Assembly: GCA_018398765.1 (NCBI GenBank)
Contig: JAHBMJ010001714.1
Location: 1-27,019, forward strand
Length of the DNA stretch: 27,019 bases
From: Chromera velia
Taxonomy: Eukaryota > Sar > Chromeraceae
Reading direction: 5' to 3'
The notes under the pieces are model-generated. The model searched no databases. It saw nothing but the letters and a program-made list of their open reading frames with translations, and was not told the DNA's origin. The position numbers and the translations under genes are program-made. Position 1 is the first letter of the stretch. Each line of letters starts with the position of its first letter. This document shows positions 10,435 to 21,086 of the stretch, piece by piece.

Positions 10435-10454
10435 TGTGTATGTGTATGTGTGTA

Positions 10455-10486
<32 letters not shown>

Positions 10487-10519
10487 TGTGTGCGTGTGTG
10501 TGTATGTGTGTGTGTATGT

Positions 10520-10551
<32 letters not shown>

Positions 10552-13500
10552 ATCTGTTCACGCATTCGAGTCGAGTCCCTTCATCGCTGACTCCCACCTG
10601 TTGCACAACTGTTTTGAAAGAAAACTGTCCTCGGCCTGAATCTTTGACTGCTGCTTTCACTCCACGTGCACTCATTGGGTTCTCAAGAGAATTTTTTCCG
10701 CGACCTCTAAGTGCGTTCTCCTCTGCATCGGCGTTCAGCCTTGCTCAACTTCCTTTTTGCGACCTGCCCATATCCTCATGCAGGTTCTCCAGATGTCCCT
10801 TTCGGGTTCCAGAGCACAACTGAATATGAAGAGAAGAAGCAGGAGGAGTTGGAGGCCCTCGAGGGGGCACAGGAAGAGAGGAGACGACGGTTGAAGAAGA
10901 GAGGAGCACAGATCGGAAAAAGCCCAATGTTTCGAAGAGATCGATACCAAAGAATGCAGGTAGGTAGGTATCTTGGTGGGTGGCAGAAGTACCTGAAAGT
11001 TTCCGCAATGTCCTTTCACTTCTTACCAGTCCCCCCTGACATTTCGTCCTTCAGCATCGAGGACGGACGGAGGCTTTCAATCCGAGAGAAAAAAAGGACA
11101 GCAGCAAGACAACCTAAAACTCCGCTTTCCAGCAAACTGTACCAACAAAACGCACAGGAAACGTGATTCCATCTCAGAAGCCCTCACTCCTTTCCCTTCC
11201 TTTCCCTTCCTTTCCTCGCAGGTTGCGGTGGCTTCCTCCATGGTGGATGAGGACCCCACCAGCGCCCTGAGGACGAACATCAAGGAGGCAACCTACGCAG
11301 AGTTGTACTTGTGGAAAGAGTCAGTCAGTCAGTCAGTCAGTCAGTCAGGCATGCAGGCAGGCAGCAGACAGACAGGCAGCATCAAATAAGAGAGAGAGCA
11401 CCGGAATGGGTTTGTCACTTTTGGTTTTTCTCGATGCCCCTCGAGGTTACAACAACCCCTGTGCATCCATCCATCAGGATTTGTGTTAATTGTGTTCCTC
11501 TCATAACATTCTCTTTCAGAAACTCACTCACTCGCCATTGAGTGTTGGAAGATGCGCCGACCTCTTCACTCAAATCTCGCTAAATCACCAATCAGCTCTT
11601 CTTGAAAATTAAGGACAAGGTGACGAGTGGACAGAGGAAGGGACTTGATGCTTGTTGTAACCTTAACATGCAAATAAGTGAATGGGCAAGAAAGATGGCG
11701 GCGACTCAACTTCTGACTGCGCTTCCCTTCTTGCAGCTCCACCGTCGAGTACACAGGGCGAAACCATGGAGACGTCCCCCCAAACTGTGTGGCAGGCGCA
11801 GTGATTGCATCCGACCGGTCTGTCTGTCTGGCCAAGGGAGGGAGAGAGGGCAAGGGAAGTTTTTGAAGCGAAATCAATGCAATCATGCAGATCTTTTGTT
11901 GATTTTTGGCTTTCCCCCTTCTTTTCATCCTCTTGTCTCTTGCCTCACTTTGATCCTTCTACGGTATGTGCTGGCCAAAGTTTGGTAGTGGACAGATACA
12001 TGCACACGCAATTAAATGCAAACAATTCCTTCAGGTACTTTGGGAGCACAAGGGGCTGCGATGCGGAGTGTTATGAGACATTCGGGGCTGGAAAGTACCT
12101 CTTCACAGATGTCAGTTCGGCCGAGCTTACGAAAGGTAGAATCAGAAATGTTTTATTGACTCTTCAAGTGGTATAACCCAAATCTTCTAAGGATGTTCAA
12201 GGGACTCTCGGGAGATAGGAGTAGTTCTTTCTTTATGCAACGCGAAGGGGTGTATTCAATGCTTTTCATCGCATCAAATGGAATATGGTTTTCGACGGAC
12301 ATCTTGCGGCAGTAAGAGCCTCTGTGTACGTATTGATTGACTCACGCAATGTTGTCCTTCCTTGATCGATGCAGTCCCGAGCGTGGGCCTACCTCTACCA
12401 TGCCTGGAATGTGGGGTTCACTGTGACCACAGGGACTGTGGGCCTCTTTTGGGCAAAGCTCTTTGTGCCTGCTGTCATGGAGGATGGAAGCGGGGAGAGC
12501 TATATTATCAGACGGTGAGTTTGGTCCCTTGCAATTAAGTGTGTGTTCTGTCTGGATTTTTTTCCCTGCCCTGCGCTTGGTGTCTCATAGCTGATCGACT
12601 CCGTGTTTGGCCGATGCGAGTTTTACGAGAGGGCTGCTAAGGATCTGCTGCAAACATATTGAGGGGCCCCAACAAGCATTTGTCGACAATTCGAATGAAT
12701 CTGTTGCTCCCTCCCTCAGCACTAGCTGTTCTTAATTCTCTGTCTCTCTCTCTCTCGCAGTACATGGACCGAATTAGTTTTCTGATCATTCAAGTGGATG
12801 GATGGATGCAGCACCCTTGCCCTCTGGCTTGCCCTCTCTCGGATCGCCAACAAGCGATCTCAGCTGAACTTTCTGAACGTCAACAAGAAGAGATCAGAGC
12901 ACGAAGTCAAGAGAGAAGCAGGAATGCAGCTGTTGAAGCGACTTGGCGATGTCAGTCCCTGCATGCACTTGTTTGTTTGTTTGTTGCGATAACCAACCGT
13001 GTCAAAGAGCTACCCAGAGCTAGGGCCCAACAGGGAACGGTGCGAGCAGTAAAGACCACACCGATCGACGCAAAAACTCAACAGAGCGAGTTCAAAAACC
13101 AGAGAAAGGAGGAAAGGGCCAGGAAATAGTGAAGAAAGGCTGGAAAAGAGTTCCAAGTGCAGAGCTTACTGTATCGGAAACTGTGGGTACCTGTGTGCAG
13201 AGTAACAACGTGTACTCAGCTAGAAATGATTGTGGAACGGAACATCAGACAGGGCGGAAGACGCATGCATGAGCACAAACGGATACACGGGTCCTGCAGA
13301 CTTCTCACGTGCAAACTGACAGTCGCAAAACGAAACAACGAAATGCTGCCATGATCGGTGGGCGCAGAACATGCATTGAGGCCTGTTGAATTTGTTTGTG
13401 CACGCAGGAATCCTTCGAGTTTGCGCGTTTCTACCAAACTCTCTGGCAGCCTGGAGGGTCCGAGGAGTGCCAAAGCTCAGAGGGGTGTCCGGATGCAGTG

Positions 13501-13591
13501 AATCTGTTCGAGAACACCCTCTCCTCGGTCAGTGGATATTTCGAAAGACGAAATCAGCAAGGTTGCTACTGATGCTAGATTTGTGTCTGTG

Positions 13592-13631
<40 letters not shown>

Positions 13632-14147
13632 AGGGGCAGGTAAGAAGAAAGTGTGAATTGACAAAACAGTGATGAATCTAATGATAGGCTGTTTGTGGGA
13701 AAAAGAGAGATAGGCAGACGACGCATCTGTTGCTCTTGATTTGTGATGTTAATGCGAGTTTGTGTATGATAGGTTTTCTCTCTCCTCTTGCACTGGTGAC
13801 TTCTTGGGAAAGGAAAGGAAATGCAGTGGGTGTTCTTATCTGATCAATCAACGCTTATCTCGTACATCAATTTTCGACTTTCCTCGGCCGTGTTGGGTCT
13901 TTGCTGAATTGTTCTCCCTCTAGCTGTGTTTCTCTGTCTCTTTCCAGGTGTCCTTCTGTGCGTCTTCCTCTCCTCTTTTCTGTCTTCTCCGCATGTTTGC
14001 CTGCCTGCAATTAACCTGACGGGTCCATCTGTTTGGCTGTCTGCTTGCCGACTTGTCTGTCTGTCTGCCTGCCTGCCTGCCTGCCTGCAGATCGGCTCAG
14101 TGAAAAAAGTCCTCAAGGCCATCTCGATGGTGCCCTTTTTTTGGTAG
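7917..14147 (+). CDS. 12-exon gene for an unrecognised protein with hydrophobic segments
   Basis: I rebuilt this gene from splice sites. Exons: 7917-8557, 8957-9050, 9328-9466, 10036-10215, 10784-10959, 11222-11319, 11737-11817, 12035-12110, 12375-12514, 12812-12950, 13408-13527, 14091-14147 (TAG stop). All introns are GT-AG, all phases match and the total divides by three, giving about 646 residues. An ATG at 7857 would add 20 residues; I prefer 7917 for its AAAAATGG context. A hydrophobic N-terminal stretch (LQRLFFCLCILTNLC) may be a signal or anchor. Exon 5 is strongly charged and probably coiled-coil (EYEEKKQEELEALEG, then EERRRRLKKRG). Exons 9 and 10 carry hydrophobic segments (VGFTVTTGTVGLFWAKLFV; TLALWLALS) followed by a basic helix. 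I recognise no domain, so the function is unknown; a membrane protein is my best guess. Confidence 0.75.
9467..9522 (+). repeat. Donor-linked GTCA/GACA microsatellite in intron 3
   Basis: Intron 3 of the 12-exon gene opens with the donor GTCAGT and runs into CACACACG and then a GACA array (about 9488-9518). It is one of several introns whose 5' end is a tetranucleotide repeat related to the donor. Confidence 0.85.
10336..10553 (+). repeat. (TC)n-(TG)n microsatellite in intron 4
   Basis: About 32 bp of TC dinucleotides is followed by about 185 bp of TG dinucleotides, broken by scattered TATG units. It lies wholly inside intron 4 of the 12-exon gene. The long Cys/Val or Thr/His reading frames across it come from the repeat alone. 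Confidence 0.95.
11320..11374 (+). repeat. (GTCA)n then (GCAG)n array starting at the intron 6 donor
   Basis: The donor GTCAGT of intron 6 is the first unit of about six perfect GTCA copies, followed by GGCATGCAGGCAGGCAGC and further GACA-like units. Exon sequence ends directly before the array (TGGAAAGA). Confidence 0.9.
13590..13628 (+). repeat. (TG)n microsatellite in intron 11
   Basis: A pure TG tract of about 34 bp follows TGTGTCTGTGTCTA inside intron 11 of the 12-exon gene. It has no coding potential. Confidence 0.9.
14054..14090 (+). repeat. (CTGT)n-(CTGC)n tract forming the last splice acceptor
   Basis: CTGT repeats turn into CTGC repeats and end in CTGCAG, which is the acceptor of the terminal exon at 14091. 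The microsatellite thus supplies the polypyrimidine tract and the AG of the splice site. Confidence 0.85.
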
Positions 14148-14169
14148 AAAAACAGACAGATGAACAAAC

Positions 14170-14209
14170 TGACAGACAGACAGACAGACAGACAGACGGA
14201 CGGACGGAC
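14170..14209 (+). repeat. (GACA)n-(GACG)n tract just after the stop codon
   Basis: A GACA array followed by three GGAC units starts 23 bp downstream of the TAG at 14145-14147, in the presumed 3' UTR. It is complementary to the CTGT part of the tract on the other side of the terminal exon. Confidence 0.85.
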
Positions 14210-15279
14210 AAAAAGGGTAACAAAAACAGATATACCGACAGAAAGACTTCGTGCATCATGGTGTTGCGCTGACTGCTGACATTCAAGCATTTGCACGGAA
14301 AGAAGCTGACTGAGCAAAGATGGCTGTCGCTGCTGCTGGACCCACCCGAACAGAAATGAACGGAAAGGAATGAAATGAATCTGTCCGAACATTCAATCAA
14401 CCGCCTTTTAAACTGCCCACCGGCAATGTCATGTGTCAAGACTGCCGTGGGTGCTTTGGCAGACTGCCCCTCCGCTTCCATTTTTTCTTGTCACACATGG
14501 GAGATGGGAATCGGACGACTGAAATGATTGCAAGCACTTTCTGGGAAAGATTCAGATCTACGTAACGTATGGGTGCAAACCAAAACTATTGATTGTCGAC
14601 GAAAGGGAGTTAGCCGAAAACAGTTTTGAAGGTACGATTCAGCATTGAAGAAGATTCCGACTGTGGGGGGGGGAGAACAATTGTGGGCACAAATCTGTGG
14701 AAGAGAAGAAATGCGGGAGGGGGGAGAAAGAGTCTCTTGCATGCTTCCACTTTTGCTCGCGGTCAAACGTTTCTCTTCTAGCGTGGTGAGTAACATTGTC
14801 GTGGTGCTTGTTGCAAGCAGTTTTGCAATTTTGTCGTTGAGTGAAATTTCATATTGGCACAGGCGTTCTGTGACAGACAGAGAGCTTCAATTCATCCACC
14901 CGCTGCGTGTGCGTGCGTGATACAGCAGTCGGAAGGAGCTTGATTGGAGTCGATCATCTTTCTTCCTTTTTTTCAAGTGCATGGTTTCCTTCATGCAATG
15001 CTGCGGCAGCCGTCTCTTCAAGCTGGTTTTTCTCAAGCCATCATCTAATGCAATCGAAGTAGCAGTATCACAACTTGAAGAAAACATACTGAACGCTGGA
15101 TGTCACTGGGTGCCTTAATGTCGCAAGTTCAAAGTTAAAAAGATCCGCTTCTCAATCTTGGTGGGCGGATGTGAATAGAACGAAAACCACATAGGATGCA
15201 TGGACTGGCCACAGTTTTCAAACGGGGACACTGGCTTAAGCCAACGTCAGTCCTAGCGTCAGTCCAGGCATCAGTATGA
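14210..15279. other. No supported gene; 3' UTR and intergenic
   Basis: The left end is probably the 3' UTR of the 12-exon gene. Small frames on both strands, such as one at 14645-14920, have no domain, leader or splice pattern I can support. A run of nine G lies at about 14664-14672. Confidence 0.4.
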
Positions 15280-16950
15280 TACTTCATGATCTAGTTTATG
15301 ATCACCATCCCCCTCTTAGTCATCATTCAAGTTATTTTCTGATTTCATAAGATTTTATTGGCCTCTTTCTAGCCAAATTTCTATATCGTAGAAATAGGTC
15401 ATAATATCGATCAGTATATAATTACATGTCAATTTGTTATCATTTAATACACTTAATTACCAATAATTATCATATAAGCCGACAACAAACCTAGATAACA
15501 GATACTTAGCGATTAGCCTAGCAATTAGCAGGTTCGATGCACAGCTGGACACAACCTTCCTGAACCTGAATATTAATATCACTTATAAAAAACGTAATCA
15601 AGATAGCCTAGAAGATAACTTGAATCTATATTTCTAGCACTGTTTTTTTACTTTTTCAAAAGACCATCCACGCTTGCGGCATAGACGGTCAAGATAGTAC
15701 CCAGATATGCAGCTTCAGCTTTTAAGACTGTTAGAGTCTCATGGATCAGTGCCTGTGGCGTGGACTTTAAAGCTTATCCCAAAATGCGGCTTCAACTTTC
15801 AAGTAGTAGTTATAGATTCAAGGAGTTTCTGGACACAATGCTAAAGTAGTGTCTTCCAAGAAGGAAAACAGCTGTCATAACATATACAAAGACAGATTTG
15901 TTCATCCAAACACGTTTATAATTTATTCTTCGGTCTATTTATTCATATCACTTCCATAGTAGCTTCTATATTTTTGTATGTAACTGCATAACTTATTAAT
16001 TATAATATAGAATGACCAATCTGGTTCCCTTTGATTCATTTATGAAATGTATCTGAGTATTATTTTATGTGATTGAGGCATACAGTTTATCATAATAAAT
16101 GTTGTAAAGCTCCATACTCCGGTGCATCAGAAAGCACGTAGCAGACGGCGTGACCCTGTTAAGCAAGCCGGTTATTTGCATAAGCGACTTTCAATTCATT
16201 TTCTACCTAAGACGGTGCACCCCAAAATAGTGAGTCTTCATTTGAATAATTTTTTTTTTTTTACATTCATTAATTTAATGTGCATTCGGTTCAGTCTAGA
16301 AGTTCAGCGTCAAAACTTAGGCTCTCCATTTACCTCTAGTCACCATCAGTGCACGTCAGTGTCCTTTTGTGCCATGAATGAAGTTGACTAAAGTTAACAG
16401 TAGTTTTCTCTCCTCCCTCTTCGTAAATTGTTTTTCTTATCTAGTTTAAAATAGTTCGGGAGATCGAAAAAAACAGCCTCTAAATACGTCTCGTACGGAT
16501 GATTTGCAAGCCCCTAGAGACGATAGAGACTAGGCTTAGGCCCCTTAGCTGCCACCCTTATGCAGGCTTAGCATTTGCATATAAGAAAAACAACCATGAA
16601 ATAATTTAACTTTAATTCAAAAAAAAAAAACTTTTAAATTGATGTTTAATTATAAAATAAAAATATTGCATGCATGTACATTTATAGTTGATGATCGAGG
16701 GTTTTGTTATGCATGCCGCATCCCCATATATGAGGGGCGGATCTAGCCTAGTTTGTCCGAAGGTTCCGCTTTTTCCTATTAGTCTCAACTTGAATTCTAA
16801 GTGCAAGCTTATTGATTACTTTCAATGTGCAGCTTATCACTTATGCTTCAACGGCAGGATAGAAAAACTAAAAGGGGAGATCAGAGATAGTGTAAAACCT
16901 TGATAATCTCTTTTTCACTTGGCAAAGGCTACCCTTTGTGAAGAGAGAAA
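15280..16950. other. Long AT-rich, gene-free block
   Basis: About 1.7 kb is distinctly AT-rich, with runs such as ten or more T at about 16250-16262 and ten A at about 16619-16630. Open frames are short and unconvincing. No terminal repeats, tRNA or rRNA genes are visible. It resembles the smaller AT-rich blocks at 3690-4250 and 20100-20730 in composition. Confidence 0.45.
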
Positions 16951-17316
16951 AACCTTTATCAAAGAAAGACCCGACCTATCTACCCCCTTTCTGCTTGACC
17001 TTTTTCTCCACCCACAAGCCCCTAAGCTTGTTTGCTTCTATTTGCTTCCCCTCTAATTTACCTTTCTTTCTGTTTTTTTTTTCTTTTTCATTCTCTTCAA
17101 TCACTTAATCAATCTTTGTATACCGAGAAAAAGCCATTCACTTTACGCCCTCCGAGTCCGAAGACCCGGAGAACGCTGCCACCTCCCTTCCGAGAAGGCA
17201 CTCGGGCTGGAAGGGACCCCTGGTGCCCCTCCTGCTGTGAATGGAAGAAAGGAGATTTGCTGTAACAAAGCGTTTATAGTTTATAGTTTGGTTGGGGTGC
17301 GCCTGTGCGCGCTCTG
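16951..17316. other. Intergenic, no supported gene
   Basis: C/T-rich sequence leads into a GC-richer patch at about 17140-17260, which contains a short frame ending near 17265 (phrases PSPKTRRTLPPPF and WCPSCCEWKK). I recognise no family and do not call it a gene. Confidence 0.35.
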
Positions 17317-17394
17317 GCGCAGGTCACTGCGTTCGTGTGCATGGGGGATACTTCCGCGCAGGTCACTGCGTTCGGGTGCATGGGGGATACTTCC
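17317..17394 (+). repeat. Two tandem copies of a 39-bp unit
   Basis: GCGCAGGTCACTGCGTTC followed by GTGCATGGGGGATACTTCC occurs twice head to tail (17317-17355 and 17356-17394), with one mismatch (GTG versus GGG). Each copy contains the small inverted repeat CGCAG-GTCA-CTGCG. Confidence 0.9.
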
Positions 17395-17875
17395 GCGCGC
17401 AAGGCGTGTGAGCTTACTTTGTACAGGCTTTTTTTTCCATACTGATCGAAGTCGTATTTTTTATTTTCCGTATATATATACGCAGTGACGTATATACGTA
17501 TATAATGAATCGATCGATCATTCAAGGTCTTTCGGTGGTCGAACTCCAACGGTCACCGTGTGGAGAAGAACTTCCACCAAAGGGGGTTGTGTCAAACTTT
17601 CTGTCCTGCATACTTTTTGTCCTGCATGAGTTTTTGTGCAATGAAGCCGTGAACTCGTCAGTGCAACACCTTCACTATCACACGTGAATTCTCTGTGTTT
17701 TGTCGCTTGTTCTGGCCCTGAAATCCTACAGATCCTACAGCTCTCCTGCCTGTGTCAATGTCCCGGAGAATCATGATGTACTCGGCAAAGAAGGTGATCA
17801 TAGCGCCCCCCTCTCCCTGGAAGAGGCGTAATTGTAGGGAACCAGACTTGCATAGATATTGGACGTCGACAACTG
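17395..17875. other. Intergenic, no supported gene
   Basis: The left part has a TATA-rich stretch with CGTATATATACG at about 17469-17480. A minus-strand open frame at 17658-17879 contains a protein-like phrase (MITFFAEYIMILRDIDTGR) but joins no convincing exon. Confidence 0.35.
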
Positions 17876-18237
17876 TCAATCCGAATTAGCTGTTTCACAC
17901 CTCAGAGTTGCGCAGCGTCCCCTGGAACCCCCAGGCCAATCAATGTAGGCCCCCGAATCCACAACGACCGCATTGTCAGTTTCGAGGTCCCGCTTCTTTT
18001 TGCTGCTCTCTGGCCTTTTCCGTTTGCCGTGAGTCAACAAAAGCTTCAACAAGTATATAGCTTCGCCTGTTGGGTCACTACAGTCTTTTTGTCCTTCTCC
18101 AATTCTCTCTTGATTTCTTTCTAGTCTCTGTCTGTCTTTCTGTATGCCTTAATGCACCTACCTGCAGCCCCCGGGTATGCTTCGGCAATTCGGAGACCGT
18201 CCCGACTCCCGACCAAGAAAGCAACACAAACGCGCGC
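17876..18237 (-). CDS. Candidate two-exon gene fragment, function unknown
   Basis: On the minus strand, exon 18162-18237 (after an acceptor CTGTAG) ends at CTGCAG followed by GTAGGT. A 95-bp intron leads to an acceptor CCAACAG and exon 17876-18066, which ends in TGA. The joined frame has matching phase and reads as protein (VAFLVGSRDGLRIAEAYPG; EAIYLLKLLLTHGKRKR; AVVVDSGAYIDWPGG). Any 5' exons would lie in or beyond the microsatellites to the right, and I could not find them. The family is not recognised. It may be a broken gene or chance coding potential. Confidence 0.3.
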
Positions 18238-18361
18238 CTACAGAGAGGTCCACTTGATTGTGAGTGTGTGTTGTTTGTCTCGGACGCATGATGAGAATGG
18301 GCCCCTGCCACTAATTTGTCGTCATGTAACTAGTCACCTACCTGTCTGTCTATCTGTCGCT

Positions 18362-18692
<331 letters not shown>

Positions 18693-18702
18693 GGGGGGTG
18701 GG

Positions 18703-18949
18703 TGTACGGGGTCTGCACGCACGTTAGTGTATCTGCGTGCGTGCAGGTTTGAGTGCAAACACAGCTTCAGGCCGTTTGGTTGTTCGATCTGTTCTGGAAT
18801 CTGCATAGTGCTCTGACGGTGGCGTCTACCTGGGTGCATGGAAGGGCGTTCCGTCTCCTCCTGAAGAGACGGGTGGACGGATGGATGGATGGATCTGGGT
18901 CTGGGTCTCTTTGTAATGCGCTTCGCCGTGCGGACTGCCAGGTCTGTCC
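18703..18949 (+). repeat. Duplicated unit, copy 1 (about 247 bp)
   Basis: This non-microsatellite segment runs from TGTACGGGGTCTGCACG to CAGGTCTGTCC and is followed by a TG tract. A second near-identical copy is at 19295-19561. Both are preceded by CTGTCTATCTGTCGCTCTC plus TC and TG tracts, so the true repeat unit includes these microsatellites. Confidence 0.9.
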
Positions 18950-18989
<40 letters not shown>

Positions 18990-19204
18990 TGAGTGTCCGC
19001 ATTTGATGGCCTATCGTCAGGTGTCGACGGTGAGTCCGCTAACTCGGGGGCCTGATGTGCGGGGTGCGTGGGTGTGTACGTGTAACATAGGCCGGCAGAC
19101 ACCGCCGTTGACTTCATATGTTGACATGTTACGCGCTATCTTTGCCTGTCGGTGGTCTGTCTGTTTGTCTGTCTGTCTTGTCTGTCTATCTGTCGCTCTC
19201 TTTC

Positions 19205-19273
<69 letters not shown>

Positions 19274-19294
19274 GTGAGAGAGAGAGAGTGTGTG

Positions 19295-19560
19295 TGTACG
19301 GGGTCTGCACGCACGTTAGTGTATCTGCGTGCGTGCAGGTTTGAGTACAAAAACAGGATGACTGTTGGGCAGTCATCTTCAGGCCGTTTGGTTGTTCGAT
19401 CTGGTCTGGAATCTGCATAGTGCTCTGACGGTGGCGTCTACCTGGGTGCATGGAAGGGCTTTCCGTCTCCTCCTGAAGAGACGGGTGGACGGATGGATTC
19501 ATGGATCTGGGTCTGGGTCACTTTGTAATGCGCTTCGCCGTGCGGACTGCCAGGTCTGTC

Positions 19561-19561
<1 letters not shown>
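19295..19561 (+). repeat. Duplicated unit, copy 2 (about 267 bp, with hairpin insertion)
   Basis: This copy matches 18703-18949 apart from a few substitutions and about 20 extra bases at 19357-19377. The extra bases form a perfect inverted repeat, GATGACT-GTTGGGC-AGTCATC. It is followed by TG and GA microsatellites. Confidence 0.9.

Positions 19562-19627
<66 letters not shown>
19562..19627 (+). repeat. (TG)n-(GA)n microsatellite
   Basis: A TG tract changes directly into a GA tract and ends at GACAGG. It flanks the second duplicated unit on its right. Confidence 0.9.
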
Positions 19628-19630
<3 letters not shown>

Positions 19631-20900
19631 CTTTATGGTTACTTTCCTTTCTTTAGTTCATGAACACAACAGACGGACAGGCAGACAGACAGACAAGCAG
19701 ACATACCATATTGTCCTTTCTAACCTCTTTTTTTCCTTTCGTTTCGAAGACCGGCAGGCAGGCAGGCAGACAAACCTGAAACCGTCAAGCGATGCCCCGC
19801 CTCCTTATGGACTACCAGCATTACTCTTGGAATTGTAACACTCCTAAGCAGCATTTCGTGCCTTAACTTTTGTGCATCTCTTTCTCGCTCTTCCTCACTG
19901 TGGGCGGCTGTTGAGTGTTGGAAGGAGTCAAATGAATCTCAACAATGCCTGAATGGGGGCAAAAGAAAGGAGGCACGGAGGGAGTATGTTGGTAGGGGGG
20001 CACCGTGGGTGTTCGGGGCTAGGTTCGGGGCCAGGTTTGGGTGGGCTTGGTAAATGAATGACTCAATGAATGTCACATGTTCTTTAGTCGACTTCTTCCT
20101 TTCTTGATTGATGGATTGATTATTAAAGTGTTTGAGTCATACTATACGAATGTAGAAGAACAGCATAAAGGCTTCAAGTCACTTCAAAAGTCTAAGATCA
20201 TTTCAATTTTTGTTTGACAATTTTATCACACCTGACTTACTCCAACTATTTTATCGTATCTAATCGTGTCTGTTATGAAACAATTATTTGTGTTACTAAT
20301 ACTAGACTACTAGCATATACAGATATATAGGGTATTGTATCATAATCTGAATTATGTTAGATACTACACTAGATACTATAGTTTCACTGTAATATAGTGA
20401 TTAGAAGAATGAATACATACACATTATCGGGGTACGTATGCATGGTTTTAGTATAGCTCATATAGTTATTAATCTTTAATTTTTTAGTATACATACAGTA
20501 TATAAACAACAGCTTTTATACAATTCTACAATAAATTTACTTACATATATATAATAGAATAAAATTTATATAAATTTATGTTTCAAATGCCTTCCAGATT
20601 GACTGAAAAGGCACTGGTTAGCTTATGTTTTTCCAGAAGGATTTTATCTTTATTCATCTACATATGCCAATGCAGTGCACATTTATGTATATTTATCAAA
20701 CTCAGCATTAAACGAAAGTTACGAGACCTTCGCTCAAGTTATGACGCCGGGCTTTGTTTTCCATGGCGGTGGCCGAGTCACTTGTCCTGCAAACATAAGA
20801 AGGATGGGGCGAAAGATATCTTTGGGAGCAGGCCAGCGACGGAAAAGTAACAAAACGTAGGCACGCTTTCACGGTGGAAGGGGCACGCCACTGAATGTAC
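19628..20900. other. No supported gene; partly AT-rich
   Basis: GACA and GGCA repeats at about 19675-19700 and 19752-19770 are followed by unremarkable sequence and then an AT-rich block (about 20100-20730). A plus-strand frame at 20578-20850 has no recognisable features. The right end may be downstream flank of the Obg gene. Confidence 0.4.
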
Positions 20901-20904
20901 GCAT

Positions 20905-20913
20905 GTGCGTGTG

Positions 20914-20957
<44 letters not shown>

Positions 20958-20979
20958 TGTGCGTGCGAGCGTGCGTGTA

Positions 20980-21011
<32 letters not shown>

Positions 21012-21062
21012 AGAGAGAGAGAGAGAAAGAGAGAGAGAGAAAGAGAAAGAGAGGGAGTGAGA
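20905..21062 (+). repeat. (TG)n-(GA)n microsatellite downstream of the Obg stop
   Basis: TG dinucleotides with CG and TA interruptions change into GA dinucleotides with AAAG interruptions. On the transcribed strand of the Obg gene this is a TC-then-CA tract beginning about 25 bp after the stop codon, so it is probably in the 3' UTR or just beyond. Confidence 0.9.
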
Positions 21063-21086
21063 GACAGAGATAGAGGGTCATTTCCT

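Noticed and set aside
10225-10823. Long frames of Cys-Val or Thr-His repeats on both strands
   Set aside because: They are translations of TG/CA dinucleotide tracts inside intron 4 of the 12-exon gene. The same holds for the frames at 18152-18839, 20869-21143 and 23072-23299.
11055-11165. Possible extra exon of the 12-exon gene after TTCAG at 11054
   Set aside because: Entering in the phase required by exon 5 gives an early TAA. The alternative that stays open leaves a phase incompatible with the exon at 11222. Direct joining of 10959 to 11222 keeps the frame.
12111-12514. Alternative donor at 12133 (AAAG then GTAGAA), giving a cysteine-rich reading of the next exon
   Set aside because: The Cys-rich frame is attractive, but carried forward into the exon at 12812 it puts the next donor (12951) out of phase with the exon at 13408. 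Using the GTCAGT donor at 12111 gives hydrophobic segments and matching phases to the stop.
15529-15546. GGTTCGATGC resembling a tRNA T-loop
   Set aside because: The T-stem does not pair, and no matching acceptor, D or anticodon arms are nearby.
18725-18840. Repeated minus-strand coding phrase (QSTMQIP, QIEQPNGLK) in both duplicated units
   Set aside because: The similarity is explained by the DNA duplication. The frames run into microsatellite at both ends and lack splice support.
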